DNA from: Gigaspora rosea
Taxonomy: Eukaryota; Glomeromycota; Glomeromycetes; Diversisporales; Gigasporaceae
Length of the DNA stretch: 64,000 nt
Assembly: GCA_003550325.1 (NCBI GenBank)
Contig: QKWP01000636.1
Location: 59,624-123,623 of the forward strand
Reading direction: 5' to 3'
Shown piece after piece: positions 45,180 to 55,183 of this stretch. The translations under genes were made by a program, and so were the position numbers. Under the pieces are notes generated by a model. That model saw only the letters and a program-made list of their open reading frames with translations, did not search any database and had not been told where the DNA came from. The stretch's first letter is position 1; every line of letters begins with the position of its first letter.

Positions 45180-45320
45180 ATTTTGGGTTTAATTTAGTTA
45201 GAGCTTGAGCAATTATATTAGAATAGAATTAGAGTTTGGGCGATTATGTTAGTATATGATTAGGATTAGGCGATTATGTTAGGGTTTGGGTGATTATGTT
45301 AGAATAGAGTTAAGTATTAA
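45180..45320. repeat. GGGCGATTATGTTAG short tandem repeat
   Basis: Four to five copies of a 25-37 bp unit with GATTATGTTAG and AGAATAGAGTTAGGGTTTGG-like variants. TTAGGGTTTGG looks telomere-like but is not a telomere array. Confidence 0.65.
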
Positions 45321-46211
45321 TAGTGTTTTAATGATTATACGCTATATTATATAAAAAATAAAGGTGGCTGTTATATATACCCCCAATTTTGTTATCTGTA
45401 TCCCTACCCCTGTAAATTAAATTTTGTTAAAGTTTTAAAACTTTGAGCAAAGATATTCCGACAAGCACCAAGTCAATTTCGATGAAATTTTTTGGTTTGA
45501 ATTCTAAGATTTCATAGGATTCAAATAAAGAAAAAATTATTGAAATTGACTTGGTGGTTGTCACCCAAAGTTTTAAAACTTTAACATGCCTATCAAAATA
45601 AGAGCTGCACCAGTTTTTCTTAAGCTTTAATCGAAGATATCTCGACAACTACTAAGTCAATTTTGATAAACTGTTTTATTTAAATTCTATGAATTTGTAG
45701 ATTTCAAAAAAAAAGCTCATTGAAATTGACTTAATGATTATCGAGATATCTTTATTTAAACTTTGAGAAAATCCAAAACATCTATCGAAATAGAAGATGC
45801 ACTGACTTTTTTTAAACCTTTGAGCAGAGATATCTCAACAACTATTAGGTCAATTTCAATAAGCTTTTTTTATTAAATTCTATGAATCTGTTGAATTTAA
45901 ATAAAAAAAAGTTCATCAAAATTGACTTGATGGTTGTCAAGATACCTTTGCTTAAAGTTTTTGAAAAATTTAGTGCAGCTTCTATTTTGATAGATGTTTT
46001 GAAATTTTTGTTTATATAAATTCTATGAATCTGTAATAAAAAAATTTATCAAAATTGACTTGATAGTTGTCAAGATATCTTTGCTTAAATTTTTTAAAAA
46101 TTTAAAATGTCTATCAAAATAAAAGCTGTACCAAATTTTTTAAAACCTTTGAGCAAAGATATCTCAACAACCACTAAGTCAATTTTAATAAACTTCTTTT
46201 TATAGTACTGT

Positions 46212-46627
46212 AAGCCTATACTCAACAGTTACATAAAGTGTTTCAAAGTGTTTCAATTTTTTAAATGGCTATAACTTTTTATCTAAGAGGTTTTAAAAAA
46301 ATCTGACTAGTAACTTTGTAGAGCTATATATATCAGCTCTACATATGTGCCAAATATCTTTCAAAATCTTATTACTTAAAGAATCGTTGTGTTTTGAAAA
46401 TTAAATTTTATATGTAAATTTATAAATTTACATATAAAATTTCAATTTTCGAAGTGCATTAACTCCTTACAGTGATTACAGTGATGAGATTTTGAAAAGA
46501 TATTTGGCACATATGTAGAGCTGATATAGCTCTACAAAATTACTGGTCAGATTCTTTTAAAACCTCAGATAAAAAGTTATAACCATTTAAAAAATTGAAA
46601 CACTTTGTATAACTATTGAGTATAGGC
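46212..46627. mobile_element. Palindromic element, AGCCTATACTCAA ends
   Basis: Two arms of about 200 bp meeting near 46425 (TTTATAAATTT). Arms share AGCCTATACTCAA, AAGTGTTTCAATTTTTTAAA, GGCTATAACTTTTTATC, GTAGAGCTATAT and GCTCTACATATGTGCC. Inserted within one unit of the alternating repeat. Confidence 0.8.
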
Positions 46628-47072
46628 TTCTAGCACCATATTTAAATTCTACAGATCCATAGAATTTAAATAAAAAATATTATTGAAATTGATTTGATGG
46701 TTGTCAAGATATCTTCACTCAAAGTTTGAGAAAATTTGGTGCAGCTTCTATTTTAATAAATATTTTAGATTTTTCTTAAAGTTTAAATAAAGATATCTTG
46801 AGTCAATTTTAATGAACTTTTTTTATTTGAATTCTCAATTTTATAGAATTTAAATAAAAATAAGTTTATCAAAAAGTGACTTAATATTTGTTAAAATATC
46901 TTTATTTTAATTTAAAAAAACTTGGTGCAGCTTTATTTTGATATACATTTTTAATTTTTAAAACTTTAAGCTATTAATAACTACTATGTCAATTTAATAA
47001 GATTTTTTTTATTTGAATTCTACAAAATCTTAGAATTTAAATAAAAAAATTTTATTGAAATTGACTTGGTTA

Positions 47073-47213
47073 GGGCAGTGTCATTAATCACCTGATTATT
47101 TTTTATCAGAGGCCTACCCCTCTCTTTTTTAATATACATATAGTCAGGTTCTTATATATAATTTCAACTTTTTTTACTCCTTCTAAAAAATCATCTGATT
47201 TTTGTCACTCCTC
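47073..47213. mobile_element. Tourist-like MITE family T1, copy 4
   Basis: GGGCAGTGTCATTAATCACC start and TTTGTCACTCCTC end, flanked by TTA (47070-47072, 47214-47216). More diverged than copies 1-3 but with a TTA rather than TAA target, which supports a TWA target rule. Confidence 0.85.
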
Positions 47214-47403
47214 TTATTGTCTAGATATCTTTGTTCAAAGTTTTAAAATTTTAGCAATTTAATTTATAGGGGTAGAAGCACAAATAACAAAATTGGGTAA
47301 TATGTATAATAGCTGCCAAAATAAAAAAATAATATATTTTAATTATAATATAAATAAGAAAAAATCTATTTGTAATAATCTGTTACATAACACCTATAAG
47401 ATC

Positions 47404-47462
47404 ATTAGAATTAGAGTTAAAATTAAAGTTAGAATTAGAGTTAGAATTAGAATTAAAGCAAA
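47404..47462. repeat. GTTAGAATTA short repeat
   Basis: AGAATTAGAGTTAAAATTAA and variants, about six copies of a 6-12 bp word. It creates a spurious basic reading frame (RIRVKIKVRIRVRIRIK). Confidence 0.7.
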
Positions 47463-47663
47463 AATTACTACAAAATTGTGAGAGGAACATTTTTTGTTAG
47501 AAGTGCAACAGAATTATTCTTGTAAAATTTTGAGTTATAAATATAGTTGTTACAAATAAGATGTGTAACAGGTTGTTACAATTAGACTAGCCCTATAAAT
47601 AATATTTATTATTAATTATCTTAACTGTACAAATTATATAATGCAGATACATGTACTTTTAAA

Positions 47664-47909
47664 CAGTGTTGTACATAGAATATGTCTATACTATAAATTT
47701 GTCCAAGTATTCAAAATTATCCAAAATTATCCAAGCCTATATTTCAAGCTTAATTAATTAATAAATCAATTTAAAATTATATAATATATATTTTTTTAGA
47801 TGCTAGATTCATTTTTGAAAATTAAAATAGATTATCTTAATAAAATTTTATATAATTTTAATTTTAAAAATGTTCAAAATTGTTCAAAATTGTCATATGT
47901 ACAATACTG
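47664..47909. mobile_element. CAGTGTTGTACATA hAT-like MITE, copy 2
   Basis: Ends CAGTGTTGTACATAGAATAT and (reversed) CAGTATTGTACATATGACAA, with CTTTTAAA and CTTTTAGA as 8-bp flanks (one difference). It shares ATGCTAGATTCATTT and AATAGATTATCTTAATAAAA with the element at 38580-38832, in the reverse direction, so both belong to one family. Confidence 0.8.
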
Positions 47910-48529
47910 CTTTTAGATGCATAAATATAACTTTTAGTTATATAAATAATACCAAAAACATAATAATGAAATTACAAATTATATAGTTGACTAATATTTA
48001 AAAAAAATCCTTAACCTAGACCCAGGTTTTACGTTAATAATATAAATCTCATAGAGGTTTATATTAAAATTTTTTTTTATTCTAGACCTCATGACAGATC
48101 AGCCAATCAGATAAGTTTTTATTATTTTTTTTGGGAATTAAGATCATGTACTCCAGATAATCATTGTTTTCTTGGTTTAATTTTATTTTTTTTTTAGTTT
48201 CGATTTCGTTATCTTCGGGGCCACCTTAGAGCCGTCATTTTCAAAGCTGTTGTAGTTGGTGTGATTTCGTCATTTAGAAATGAAATTTATCGACATGTTA
48301 TTTAAAGCAGGTGGATTGTATTTTTTTTTGTTTGTTTTTTTTTGTTCTTAACTGATGCTTCTCTTTGTTATTGGAGCCATTGTGGTTGAATTTTCGTGGT
48401 AGTAGTTCGTAATTTCAAAAGCAGATGGGCTAATAGGTCGTGGTTTCAAAAGCTGGTTGGTAGGTTATTAGGTTGTGATTTAAAAAGCTGGTGGGTTAGT
48501 TATTTCATTAGCAAGTAAGCTTATAGTTT

Positions 48530-48800
48530 AATTTTTTTTTGCTTTTTGTTTTTTTCATTTCTCTTCGCTTTTTTTTCTCACTTTTTTTCGCTTCTTATCC
48601 CTTCTTTTTCATTTCCTTATTATTCATTCTTTTTTTTTCTATTTAATTTTTTTTTCTTTTCTTGTTTTTTATTCTTTCTTTTGCTTCTTTTTTCTTGTTT
48701 TTTATTTTATTTTTTTTTAGCTTATGTTTTTACTTTATTTTTTTTTCTTTGCTTTAACTTTTCTTTTTTTTATTTTTCGTTTTTTCTTCTATTGATTTAG
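48530..48800 (+). repeat. Polypyrimidine tract
   Basis: About 260 bp almost entirely T and C on the plus strand. The open frame across it (F/L/S-rich, 84 codons) is compositional, not a membrane protein I would annotate. Confidence 0.85.
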
Positions 48801-49430
48801 ACTAACCTTACTTTTTTCCTAGTTTAATTTCATCATTGGAGTTGTCGTCTTTATTAGAGATATTGGAGTTAGTATTGGATTCGGGTAAGTTTATCTTTGT
48901 GTTTGTGTTGCTCTTTTTTATTTATTAATAACTTTCCTCTTTTTTTAGTCTTAATTTCATTGTTGGAGTTATTATTCTTGGAAATGTTAGAATTGTCATT
49001 GGATTTAGATAAGTTTATTTTTTGTTTGTTATTTTTATTTTTATTTTATGTATTTACTAATGTTACTCTTCTTTTAGGCTTGATTTATCACTAGTGTCAT
49101 TGCTCTCAGAGTTATTAGAATTGTCGTTGGATTCAGGTAAGTTTAATGTTTGTGTTTGTTTTTTCTTGTACTTATTAACGGTTTTCTTCTTTTAGGCTTG
49201 ACTTTGTTGTTGAAGTCATTGTTTTTGATCGTTGTTTGTGTTGTTTAGTTGTTTTTTTTTAGGCATAATTTGTCATTAGAGTCGTCGCTCTTGGAGTTAT
49301 TGGAATTGTCATTAAAATCAGCAAGTTTATCATTTTTGAATCGTTACTGTGCTTTTTTTCTTTTCTATATTTAATACTTCTCTTTATCTAGGCTAATTTA
49401 GTCGTTGAAGTTGTCAATATTAAACCACTT
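48800..49430 (+). repeat. Array C: exon/intron-like minisatellite
   Basis: Five to six units of about 100-130 bp. Each: a CTTCTTTTAG-type tract, then GCTTGATTTCATCATTGGAG (consensus), TCGTCGCTCTTGGAGTTATT, GGAATTGTCATTGGATTCAG, then GTAAGTTTAT and a T-rich, TTAATAAC-containing stretch to the next TTTTAG. The TTTTTAG/GCTTGA and ATTCAG/GTAAGT junctions match splice consensus in at least three units (about 48885, 49075-49137, 49195). Reading frames differ between units. Confidence 0.7.
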
Positions 49431-49800
49431 GTGTCTTTAGTTGTTAATGCTTTTGTTGTAGTAATACGATCCTGTTTGTTTACTTTGTATTTTTTTTATT
49501 CATAATGCGATTTGTTGTTTGTTGTATTCTTTTTTTTTTTTTTAATAAAAAAATCTTATAAAATTTGCATGAGCGATTAATCATGTATTACATGATCAGT
49601 TTTGATTAGCTAAGCACGATTGCGCAGGTGTGCGAAATTTTTAATCCCTATATAAATAAAAAATAGTTTTAAATTTTTTTGGTTATAAAAATATTTGGAG
49701 ACTTTCTCGATGATTGAACTATTGGTCACGTGACCAAATTTGATTGGCAGATCATGTGGGTCGGCATGGCGTCGGGTCACTGCCAATTTATATTTGTCAT
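49430..49800. other. AT-rich DNA, no gene recognised
   Basis: T-run at 49530, a CACGTGACC..GGCAGATCATGTGGGTCGG-like GC-richer patch near 49730 (quoted in parts), otherwise AT-rich. Confidence 0.4.
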
Positions 49801-50239
49801 ATAATTAAATTTGATTGGTTAGATATGGGTCTAGGATTAAATTAATTGTCTTAATATAGACCTCTTTGGGGTTTAGGTTATTAGTGTAAACCCCGGGTTT
49901 AGGATAAGATTACTCTCAATTATATTATGTGTATAGTTAGCTGTTTATGGAAAATATATTAAGATAATAGATTTTCTATAGATAGCTAATTGTATGCAAA
50001 AGTCTGATCTTTTAATATTCAAAGTTCATATATATTACATAAACAAATATGAATGCTTACCATATATATATATTAAAGTTAAAATTTAAAAATTTAAATA
50101 TCTTCTAACAATAAAAAAAGCTCAAAATTTTTTTAACTATAATAATCCTAGTTTATAATTTCATTTTAAAGAAAAAAACATATTCAAATAACAAATATAT
50201 ATTAATTTAAAAATTTATTTGTTTAATTTGTTCTCAAAA

Positions 50240-50460
50240 TACGTGGGTTGGATGATAAGTTTTGTCAGTAGATTAATATCTTGATCAATTTTAAAGATAC
50301 AGTTTTAACCTTTATATATATAAATATAGTGGTTATAATAAATATATAAAAAAAATTTTAAGTATTTTTATTAGATAGTTTTTAAAATATTAAATTTTTA
50401 ATTTATTATATAAAAAATATTGCAAATTTTTTTATATAAAAATTAATTAAACTTTATCTT
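50240..50460 (+). repeat. Left arm of a 4.3 kb-spaced inverted repeat
   Basis: AAGTTTTGTCAGTAGATTAATATC (in parts: AAGTTTTGTCA, AATATCTTGATCA), ATACAGTTTTAA and ATATAGTGGTTATAAT recur in reverse complement at 54350-54545. It encloses array D, several MITEs and short repeats. Could be the ends of a large composite element or two copies of one repeat. Confidence 0.6.
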
Positions 50461-50875
50461 ATGTATATATAAAAAAAATTAAAAATTTAATTAATTTTTC
50501 TAAAAATTTAACTAATACTAAAATCAGTTATGTAGTTTTTAAATATATAATTTATTTTTAAATTAACATATTAAAATTTAAAAAAATTTATAAATTAAAA
50601 TTTTTTTTTGTTTAATTAGGCCATGCAAACAAATATTATTGTTTCTCGTAACCCGGCCAGGTGCTTTTTTTGAAAAAATTAAAATTTTATTTTATATATA
50701 TTATATATATAAACTGGGTGCCTTTTTTAAAAAAATTAAAATTATATATATATTATATATATAAAATTTTTAACGTTTAACTGTGAGATCTGCACATAAA
50801 CAGTAAATACAGAAATATAAATATTGATTTTTTTTTGTTTATGTTGTTTTTTCTTCTTTCTAATTAAATTTTTTT
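50460..50875. other. AT-rich DNA with a TATATATTATATATATA repeat
   Basis: Two copies of GGGTGCCTTTTTT(T)..AAAATTAAAATT followed by TATATATTATATATATAAA (about 50660-50770). No gene. Confidence 0.5.
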
Positions 50876-51420
50876 TTGTATTTTTTTTTATGTAGCAGCC
50901 GCCTTAGTACCTTCACTTTTTTGGTTACGTTGTTTTTTGCTGATGCTGTTTCTTGGAATCATCGTATGTTGGAGCCGTCGCTTGGAGTCGTCGTATATTG
51001 GCGTGATAGTGCTTTTCCTCGTATGCTGAGGTCATTGTATAGTGGTTCCTTCGTTCGTATACTGAAGTTGTTACTTGTAGTCGTTTTATGTAGTGCCTCC
51101 GTTCGTATGTTAAAGTCATCGTATGGAGTTGTCATATGGAGAAATTTTTGCTTTGAGTTGTCATATGTTAGTGCCTTCGTTATTGTCAGTGCAGTATTAA
51201 TTTCGCGTTGCTGCACTGCTAATGTGTCTTTCAGATAGGCGTCACATTTTTTCTTTAAATTTTTTTTTTTTGTTTTGTTCTTTACTAACTCTTGTCTATT
51301 TTTCTTTTAGTCTTTGATTCATTATCTGTATTTTTGTCATCGTCATTATTTATAGTGCCGTTGTTGTTTTGGTGCTTCGTTGTTGATTCCATAAGTTATA
51401 GCTGGTGTACTTAATGCGAA
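50876..51420. repeat. Array D: degenerate CGTATGTTGGAGCCGTCG repeat
   Basis: Short GC-richer units: CGTATGTTGGAGCCGTCGCT, CGTATGCTGAGGTCATTGTA, CGTATACTGAAGTTGTTACT, CGTATGTTAAAGTCATCGTA and ATGGAGTTGTCATATGGAG. Both strands show open frames of 60-120 codons because the unit length stays near multiples of three, but no known domain is visible. It follows TTTTATGTAG and is followed by TTTTTCTTTTAGTC, both acceptor-like. Possibly a fourth, decayed member of the array A-C type. Confidence 0.45.
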
Positions 51421-51529
51421 TTATGGCCTGTCTGAAAGCATTATATTGATGTTTGGTGTGAATTCTTTGTGGGTATGAGCTTCGTTAACTTGGTGGATTA
51501 GTTGAATTTTAAGCCTAGGTTTATAGTTG

Positions 51530-51680
51530 CTGGTTAGAGTTAAGGATAATTAGGATGTGAATTAGAATTTAGAGTAACGGACATGGGTTATAGGTAAGGT
51601 TTGAGGTTAGGATTGCGGGTTAAAGTTAGAGTAAGGATGCGGACATGGGTTATAGGTTAGAGTAAGGTTTTGGACAGAAT
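51530..51680. repeat. GGACATGGGTTATAGGT short tandem repeat
   Basis: GGACATGGGTTATAGGTTAG and AGAGTAAGG occur two to three times, with GGTTAGAGTTAAGG variants. Confidence 0.6.
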
Positions 51681-52205
51681 TAGTGATAAGCGATGATATT
51701 CGTTACTAAAAACATTCATATATGTTATGCACATAAATATGATTCAATAATTAAATAACTATGATATAATAAATACTATACATAAAACTATTATAATATA
51801 ATATAATAAAATTAAAACTTACCGGTAATTTTATATATCATTCGTCGATATGCAGATCGTGTAGCTGGGAATTTCCCCCCAGCAATTCTATATTAAAAAT
51901 TTTATATAACATTTTTTTATACTTATACAATAACAACTGGGTCCCGGATGTCTTTTAACCTTAATATGTTACAAGAAACAATTAATTTTATTTCACGGTC
52001 TTAGATTTTGCGAAGCTATAGTTTTTTTATTTTTTAATATTTTTATAAATTTTATAAATAATAATAATAATTTTGCAATAATTTTTATTTATAACTATTC
52101 TATTTTCAAATAAAATTATTAAATTTATTTAAAACAACCAAAAATTAAAAATTGTTATATAGATAAATTTTATTACTAAATTTAGTAAATTAATTACTAT
52201 ATAGG
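51680..52205. other. AT-rich DNA, nothing recognised
   Basis: No gene, RNA or clear repeat. A short GC-richer patch (GATATGCAGATCGTGTAGC) near 51850. Confidence 0.4.
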
Positions 52206-52209
52206 GGAT

Positions 52210-52483
52210 GGCTAATGCCAGGTGCGTTTATATGTTTTTGATTATTTAATTAAAATTAGGGTAAGAGTTAGTTAGGAGTTAAGTTTAGGACTTGTTTTAT
52301 AAAGAAAATTGTTTTTCCGATATTTTTTATTAATACTTCTAAACAGGTTTAGACACTCGTTTTTTGTATTTTCAGTGTTTTTCAATTTTTTTCTTTGTTT
52401 TTGTCTCGTCGGGCTGATCCGTAAAGATCAAATTTTACAATTTGATTGGCTTTTTATCACGTAAACGCATCTGGCTTTAGACG
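52210..52483. mobile_element. GCCAGGTGCGTTTA MITE
   Basis: Ends GCTAATGCCAGGTGCGTTTA and (reversed) TCTAAAGCCAGATGCGTTTA. The interior has AAATTAGGGTAAGAGTTAG and GATTGGCTTTTTATCACG, similar in plan to the CCCTAA-core group. Confidence 0.65.
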
Positions 52484-52557
52484 ACCTCTATATATAGTAA
52501 ATATTTAATTTATAATAAAATTACTTCAAATAATTATAAATAAAGAGTTTTATAATT

Positions 52558-53510
52558 TACCGCCATGGCGATGTACCACCACTTCTTGATCAACCAATTA
52601 GAATGCAGGATCAGGTGTAACATGAAATTGAAGTTATTACAATTTTTTTCAAAAATCAGCTATCCCTTAGATTGTAACACAGACAAATTTGCCTGCGTAT
52701 TTTAAAATTTTTAATAAAATTTTAAATATTGATTTTAGCCATATCTTTTCTAAGTAAAAAATATTCTTTAAGTTTTGTTTTAGTAACTTTGTTATAAAAT
52801 TTTTTTAAAATCATTAGAAAACTTTAATATAATAAATGTTTAAAGTTCTTGTATTGGCATTTTTACTATTAAAATTTTTCTTTAGATTTTTTCAAATTTT
52901 ATATGTTCCTGTTTATAAAAAAAATCTTTACTTCTAATACAAGTCTTAATTTTTACAAGTAAATCATTAAAGTTGCAATAATGAAAGTTGTCATCCTTTA
53001 TATAAACTACAATATTGTCTTAAGAACTATAGTTCTAAAACTAAAACTAAATAAGATCGCAGAAAAATTGTAATAAAATTTTTTAAAAAAAATTTTTCTT
53101 AAAATTATCTATTTTCAGCTTATATGTAACTATAATTTATTTTCTTATAATATAAAAACTAATTTTGCAAAAAAGTAATCCTTATTTTCAAATATAATTG
53201 TACAAAGTTTTATTTAATTATTTTAGTATTTTAAAAAAGTAAATCAGAGCTAAAAAAGTGCAAAAACGCAGGCAAATTTGCCTGTGTTCTACTACAATTT
53301 AAGGGATAGCACGAAATTTTGTCTATGAAATCATCTCTGATGCACTAACAAAAAAAATTCCTCTCGAAATTTTGGGTTAGCATCTTTTTGCTAAATTGCT
53401 TTACTCTAACTCTATCCTTCATCCTTACTCTAACTCTAAACTAATGAATTTAATTTATTGTTTTGATTTCATATTACACTAGATCTTATAGGGTGCGGTG
53501 TATCGCATAT
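52558..53510. mobile_element. CCCTAA-core MITE, split by a TCCCTTA element
   Basis: Left end CCGCCATGGCGATGTACCAC, right end reversed TCGCATATGCGATACACCGC: both start with a small palindrome, then GATRYACC. Core blocks GGATCAGGTGTAACATG, ACGAAATTTTGTCTATGAAA and AAAAAAATTCCTC are present, with a CTAACTCTATCC stretch near 53405. Interrupted at 52672 by the element ending at 53306. Confidence 0.65.
52673..53306. mobile_element. TCCCTTA-end MITE, copy 2 (TA duplication)
   Basis: Ends TCCCTTA..TAAGGGA with TA on both sides (52671-52672, 53307-53308), then GACAAATTTGCCTGCG and CGCAGGCAAATTTGCCTG palindromes near the ends. Interior AATGAAAGTTGTCATCCTTT is the reverse complement of that in copy 1 (5880-6534). 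Confidence 0.8.
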
Positions 53511-53620
53511 GCGAAAAAATCCAAAATTCATAAATAAAATTTATTTATATAAATTTTAATTATATAAATATAGTTTATTATTTTGGTTATATAATTTTTT
53601 TATTGAAAATAACTAATAAT

Positions 53621-54291
53621 TACCATAGGTGATTATCACCTGTGATCTACAATGCATAAACAAAACAAACAAAACTTTTATTAAATAAAAATTAAATCTC
53701 TTTAATATTAGGGTAAGGGTAAAGGTTAGAGATTAGGGTAGGGCTTTGTATATAGTAAAATTTAGCAAGGAATTTTTTTTTTGCATAAAAAAAAGTACAG
53801 TCAACCCTCCATAAATGCAACTTGTAGGGACAAGCCTACAACGTGCATTTAGAGAGGTTTGCATTTAGAGAGAGCCCAATTAAATTGCAGCTTTAAAAAT
53901 TAGATTATCAAGTTTGTGTAACTTCTACCAAAACTGTATAGCCTATCTTAAATACTAAAATTTGATTGGCTACGTGCATTTAGGGAGGTTAGTATAATAT
54001 AAAATGTTATTCAAGAGAATGTGCATTTACAGAATATAGAATGTGCATTTAGCACTAATAATATTTTACGGAATAGAAAAAAACGTGCATTTAGGGAGGT
54101 ATTGCATTTATGGAGGTTGTATTTATGGAGGTCTGACTGTAGTTTTATAGACAAAATTTTAGGTTAGAAGCAATTTTAGCAATTTTTTAAAAAATTTTTT
54201 GTTTTGTTACACAAAATTGATCTACATATTACACCTTATCCTGAATTTTAATTGGCAAATTAACTACAGGTGATAATCACCTGTGGTGTAA
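53621..54291. mobile_element. GGTGAT-end / CCCTAA-core MITE, copy 6 (reversed, split)
   Basis: Ends TTACCATAGGTGATTATCAC and, reversed, TTTACACCACAGGTGATTAT. The interior (reversed) has TTAGGGTAAGGGTAAAGG, AGCAAGGAATTTTTTTT, AAAATTTTAGGTTAGAAG and a TACACCTTATCCTGAA block. Closely related to copy 1. Split by 53798-54139. Confidence 0.8.
53798..54139. mobile_element. CAGTCAACCCTCCATAAATG MITE nested in the CCCTAA MITE
   Basis: Ends CAGTCAACCCTCCATAAATG and (reversed) CAGTCAGACCTCCATAAATA, flanked by TA (53796-53797, 54140-54141). The interior repeats GTGCATTTAGGGAGGT-type words at least six times, i.e. echoes of its own end. Shares end sequence with the outer element at 9041-12443. Confidence 0.82.
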
Positions 54292-54349
54292 ATTAGTAAT
54301 TTCCTTTTTTATTATATAAAAATTTTTAATATAAATGACTTAATTTAAA

Positions 54350-54545
54350 TTTTTATAATAATAAATTTCAATTGGTTAAATTAATAAATTTAAAAACCAA
54401 TTTTTTCAACAATTATCTAATTAAAATTAATTAAAATTTTTTTTATAAATTCATTATAACCACTATATTAATATATATAAAATTTAAAACTGTATATTTA
54501 AAAATGATCAAGATATTGATTAATTGACAAAACTTTTTATCCCAT
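54350..54545 (-). repeat. Right arm of the 4.3 kb-spaced inverted repeat
   Basis: Reverse complement of 50240-50460 blocks: ATTATAACCACTATATTAAT, TTAAAACTGTAT, TGATCAAGATATTGATTAAT and TGACAAAACTTTTTATCC. Confidence 0.6.
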
Positions 54546-54613
54546 CTACGTATGTTATATGCTAATAAGTTTTTATAATTTTTTTTAATCCAAAGGTTTT
54601 AGATGATTATCAA

Positions 54614-55065
54614 AATGACGAAACAAAAACATTCAATTCAACCAACTCTCTCTGCTAATCCATATTTTCAAAAATGGCACAAAACAAAATTTTAGCATAG
54701 GTCTTAATCTATACTAGAAAAGGCACTAAACTCATATAAAACAAAAGTAAAGCTACTTAAAACAAATAGTAATTTAGTAAGCACATTTAGAACCAATCTT
54801 TTTGGATAGCCTACTTCAAAGGAAAATTTTATTTTCGAACAAAATTTTTGAAAAATTTTTGGGGAATATCGAAATTCTATACTGTAGATTTGTTTTGCTT
54901 TGATCAAACTGCACGTAAACAAACAAACAAATTAACAATAGCCAAATGGGTAAACAAAAGTGTCATGTGCAAACATACCAACTTAAAAACAAATACATTT
55001 ATACACGAAATTGTAAATTCTAAAAATAGATTCTAGAAAATTTGAAATGTAGATGGAGATAATTA
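54614..55065 (+). pseudogene. Possible LINE-2 ORF1 N-terminal region
   Basis: MTKQKHSIQPTLSANPYFQK (54614 on) is followed by a stop, then in the same frame ILEKALNSYKTKVKLLKTNS and more stops. If the MITE at 55066 is removed, this leads directly to the ORF1 body. No recognised domain. The overlapping plus-strand frame starting MKNFWGISKF is probably not the real frame. Confidence 0.35.
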
Positions 55066-55183
55066 GGGGAGCGCCATTTATCACCTGATTTTTTAGGTGG
55101 GTGGGGGGTCAGAAAATTATCAGGTCCTAATAGTAGATAACTTTTGATTGGCTAAAATTTTTTAAAATTTTTTAATTGAGAAT

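Larger units (their letters stand above)
45363..47317. mobile_element. Mosaic TIR element of alternating inverted repeats
   Basis: Ends GGTGGCTGTTATATATACCC and (reversed) GGCAGCTATTATACATATTA, flanked by AAAATAAA (8 bp; 45355-45362, 47318-47325). A further inverted block CCCAATTTTGTTAT, TACCCCT and AAATTAAAT follows inside both ends. The interior is at least nine alternating copies of a ~100-bp arm (AAAGATATCTCGACAACYAC, AAGTCAATTTYGAT and AAATTCTATGAAT, with reverse complements and GGTGCAGCTTCTATTTTGAT). Nested: palindrome 46212-46627 and a Tourist-like MITE 47073-47213. No coding capacity. Confidence 0.75.
48010..49917. mobile_element. Inverted-repeat-bounded region containing array C
   Basis: The left block 48010-48120 (CCTTAACCTAGACCCAGG, GTTAATAATATAAA, TTCTAGACCTC, CAGCCAATCAGATAA) is matched in reverse at 49795-49917 (TTTGATTGGTTAGATATGGG, TCTAGGATTAAA, GTTATTAGTGTAAACCCCGG). 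The repeats are imperfect, over about 110-120 bp. Target duplication not identified. The centre holds a pyrimidine-rich block and array C. Resembles the plan of the CATATG element (34024-35809). Confidence 0.55.

Noticed and set aside
48546..49094. Membrane proteins suggested by F/L-rich frames
   Set aside because: They arise from a polypyrimidine tract and from array C; composition explains the hydrophobicity.
50876..51238. 120-codon frame as a real gene
   Set aside because: It coincides with a short tandem repeat, with equally open frames on the opposite strand; no domain seen.
54848..55036. Plus-strand 62-codon frame (MKNFWGISKF)
   Set aside because: A different frame of the same region fits better as LINE-2 upstream sequence; no domain.
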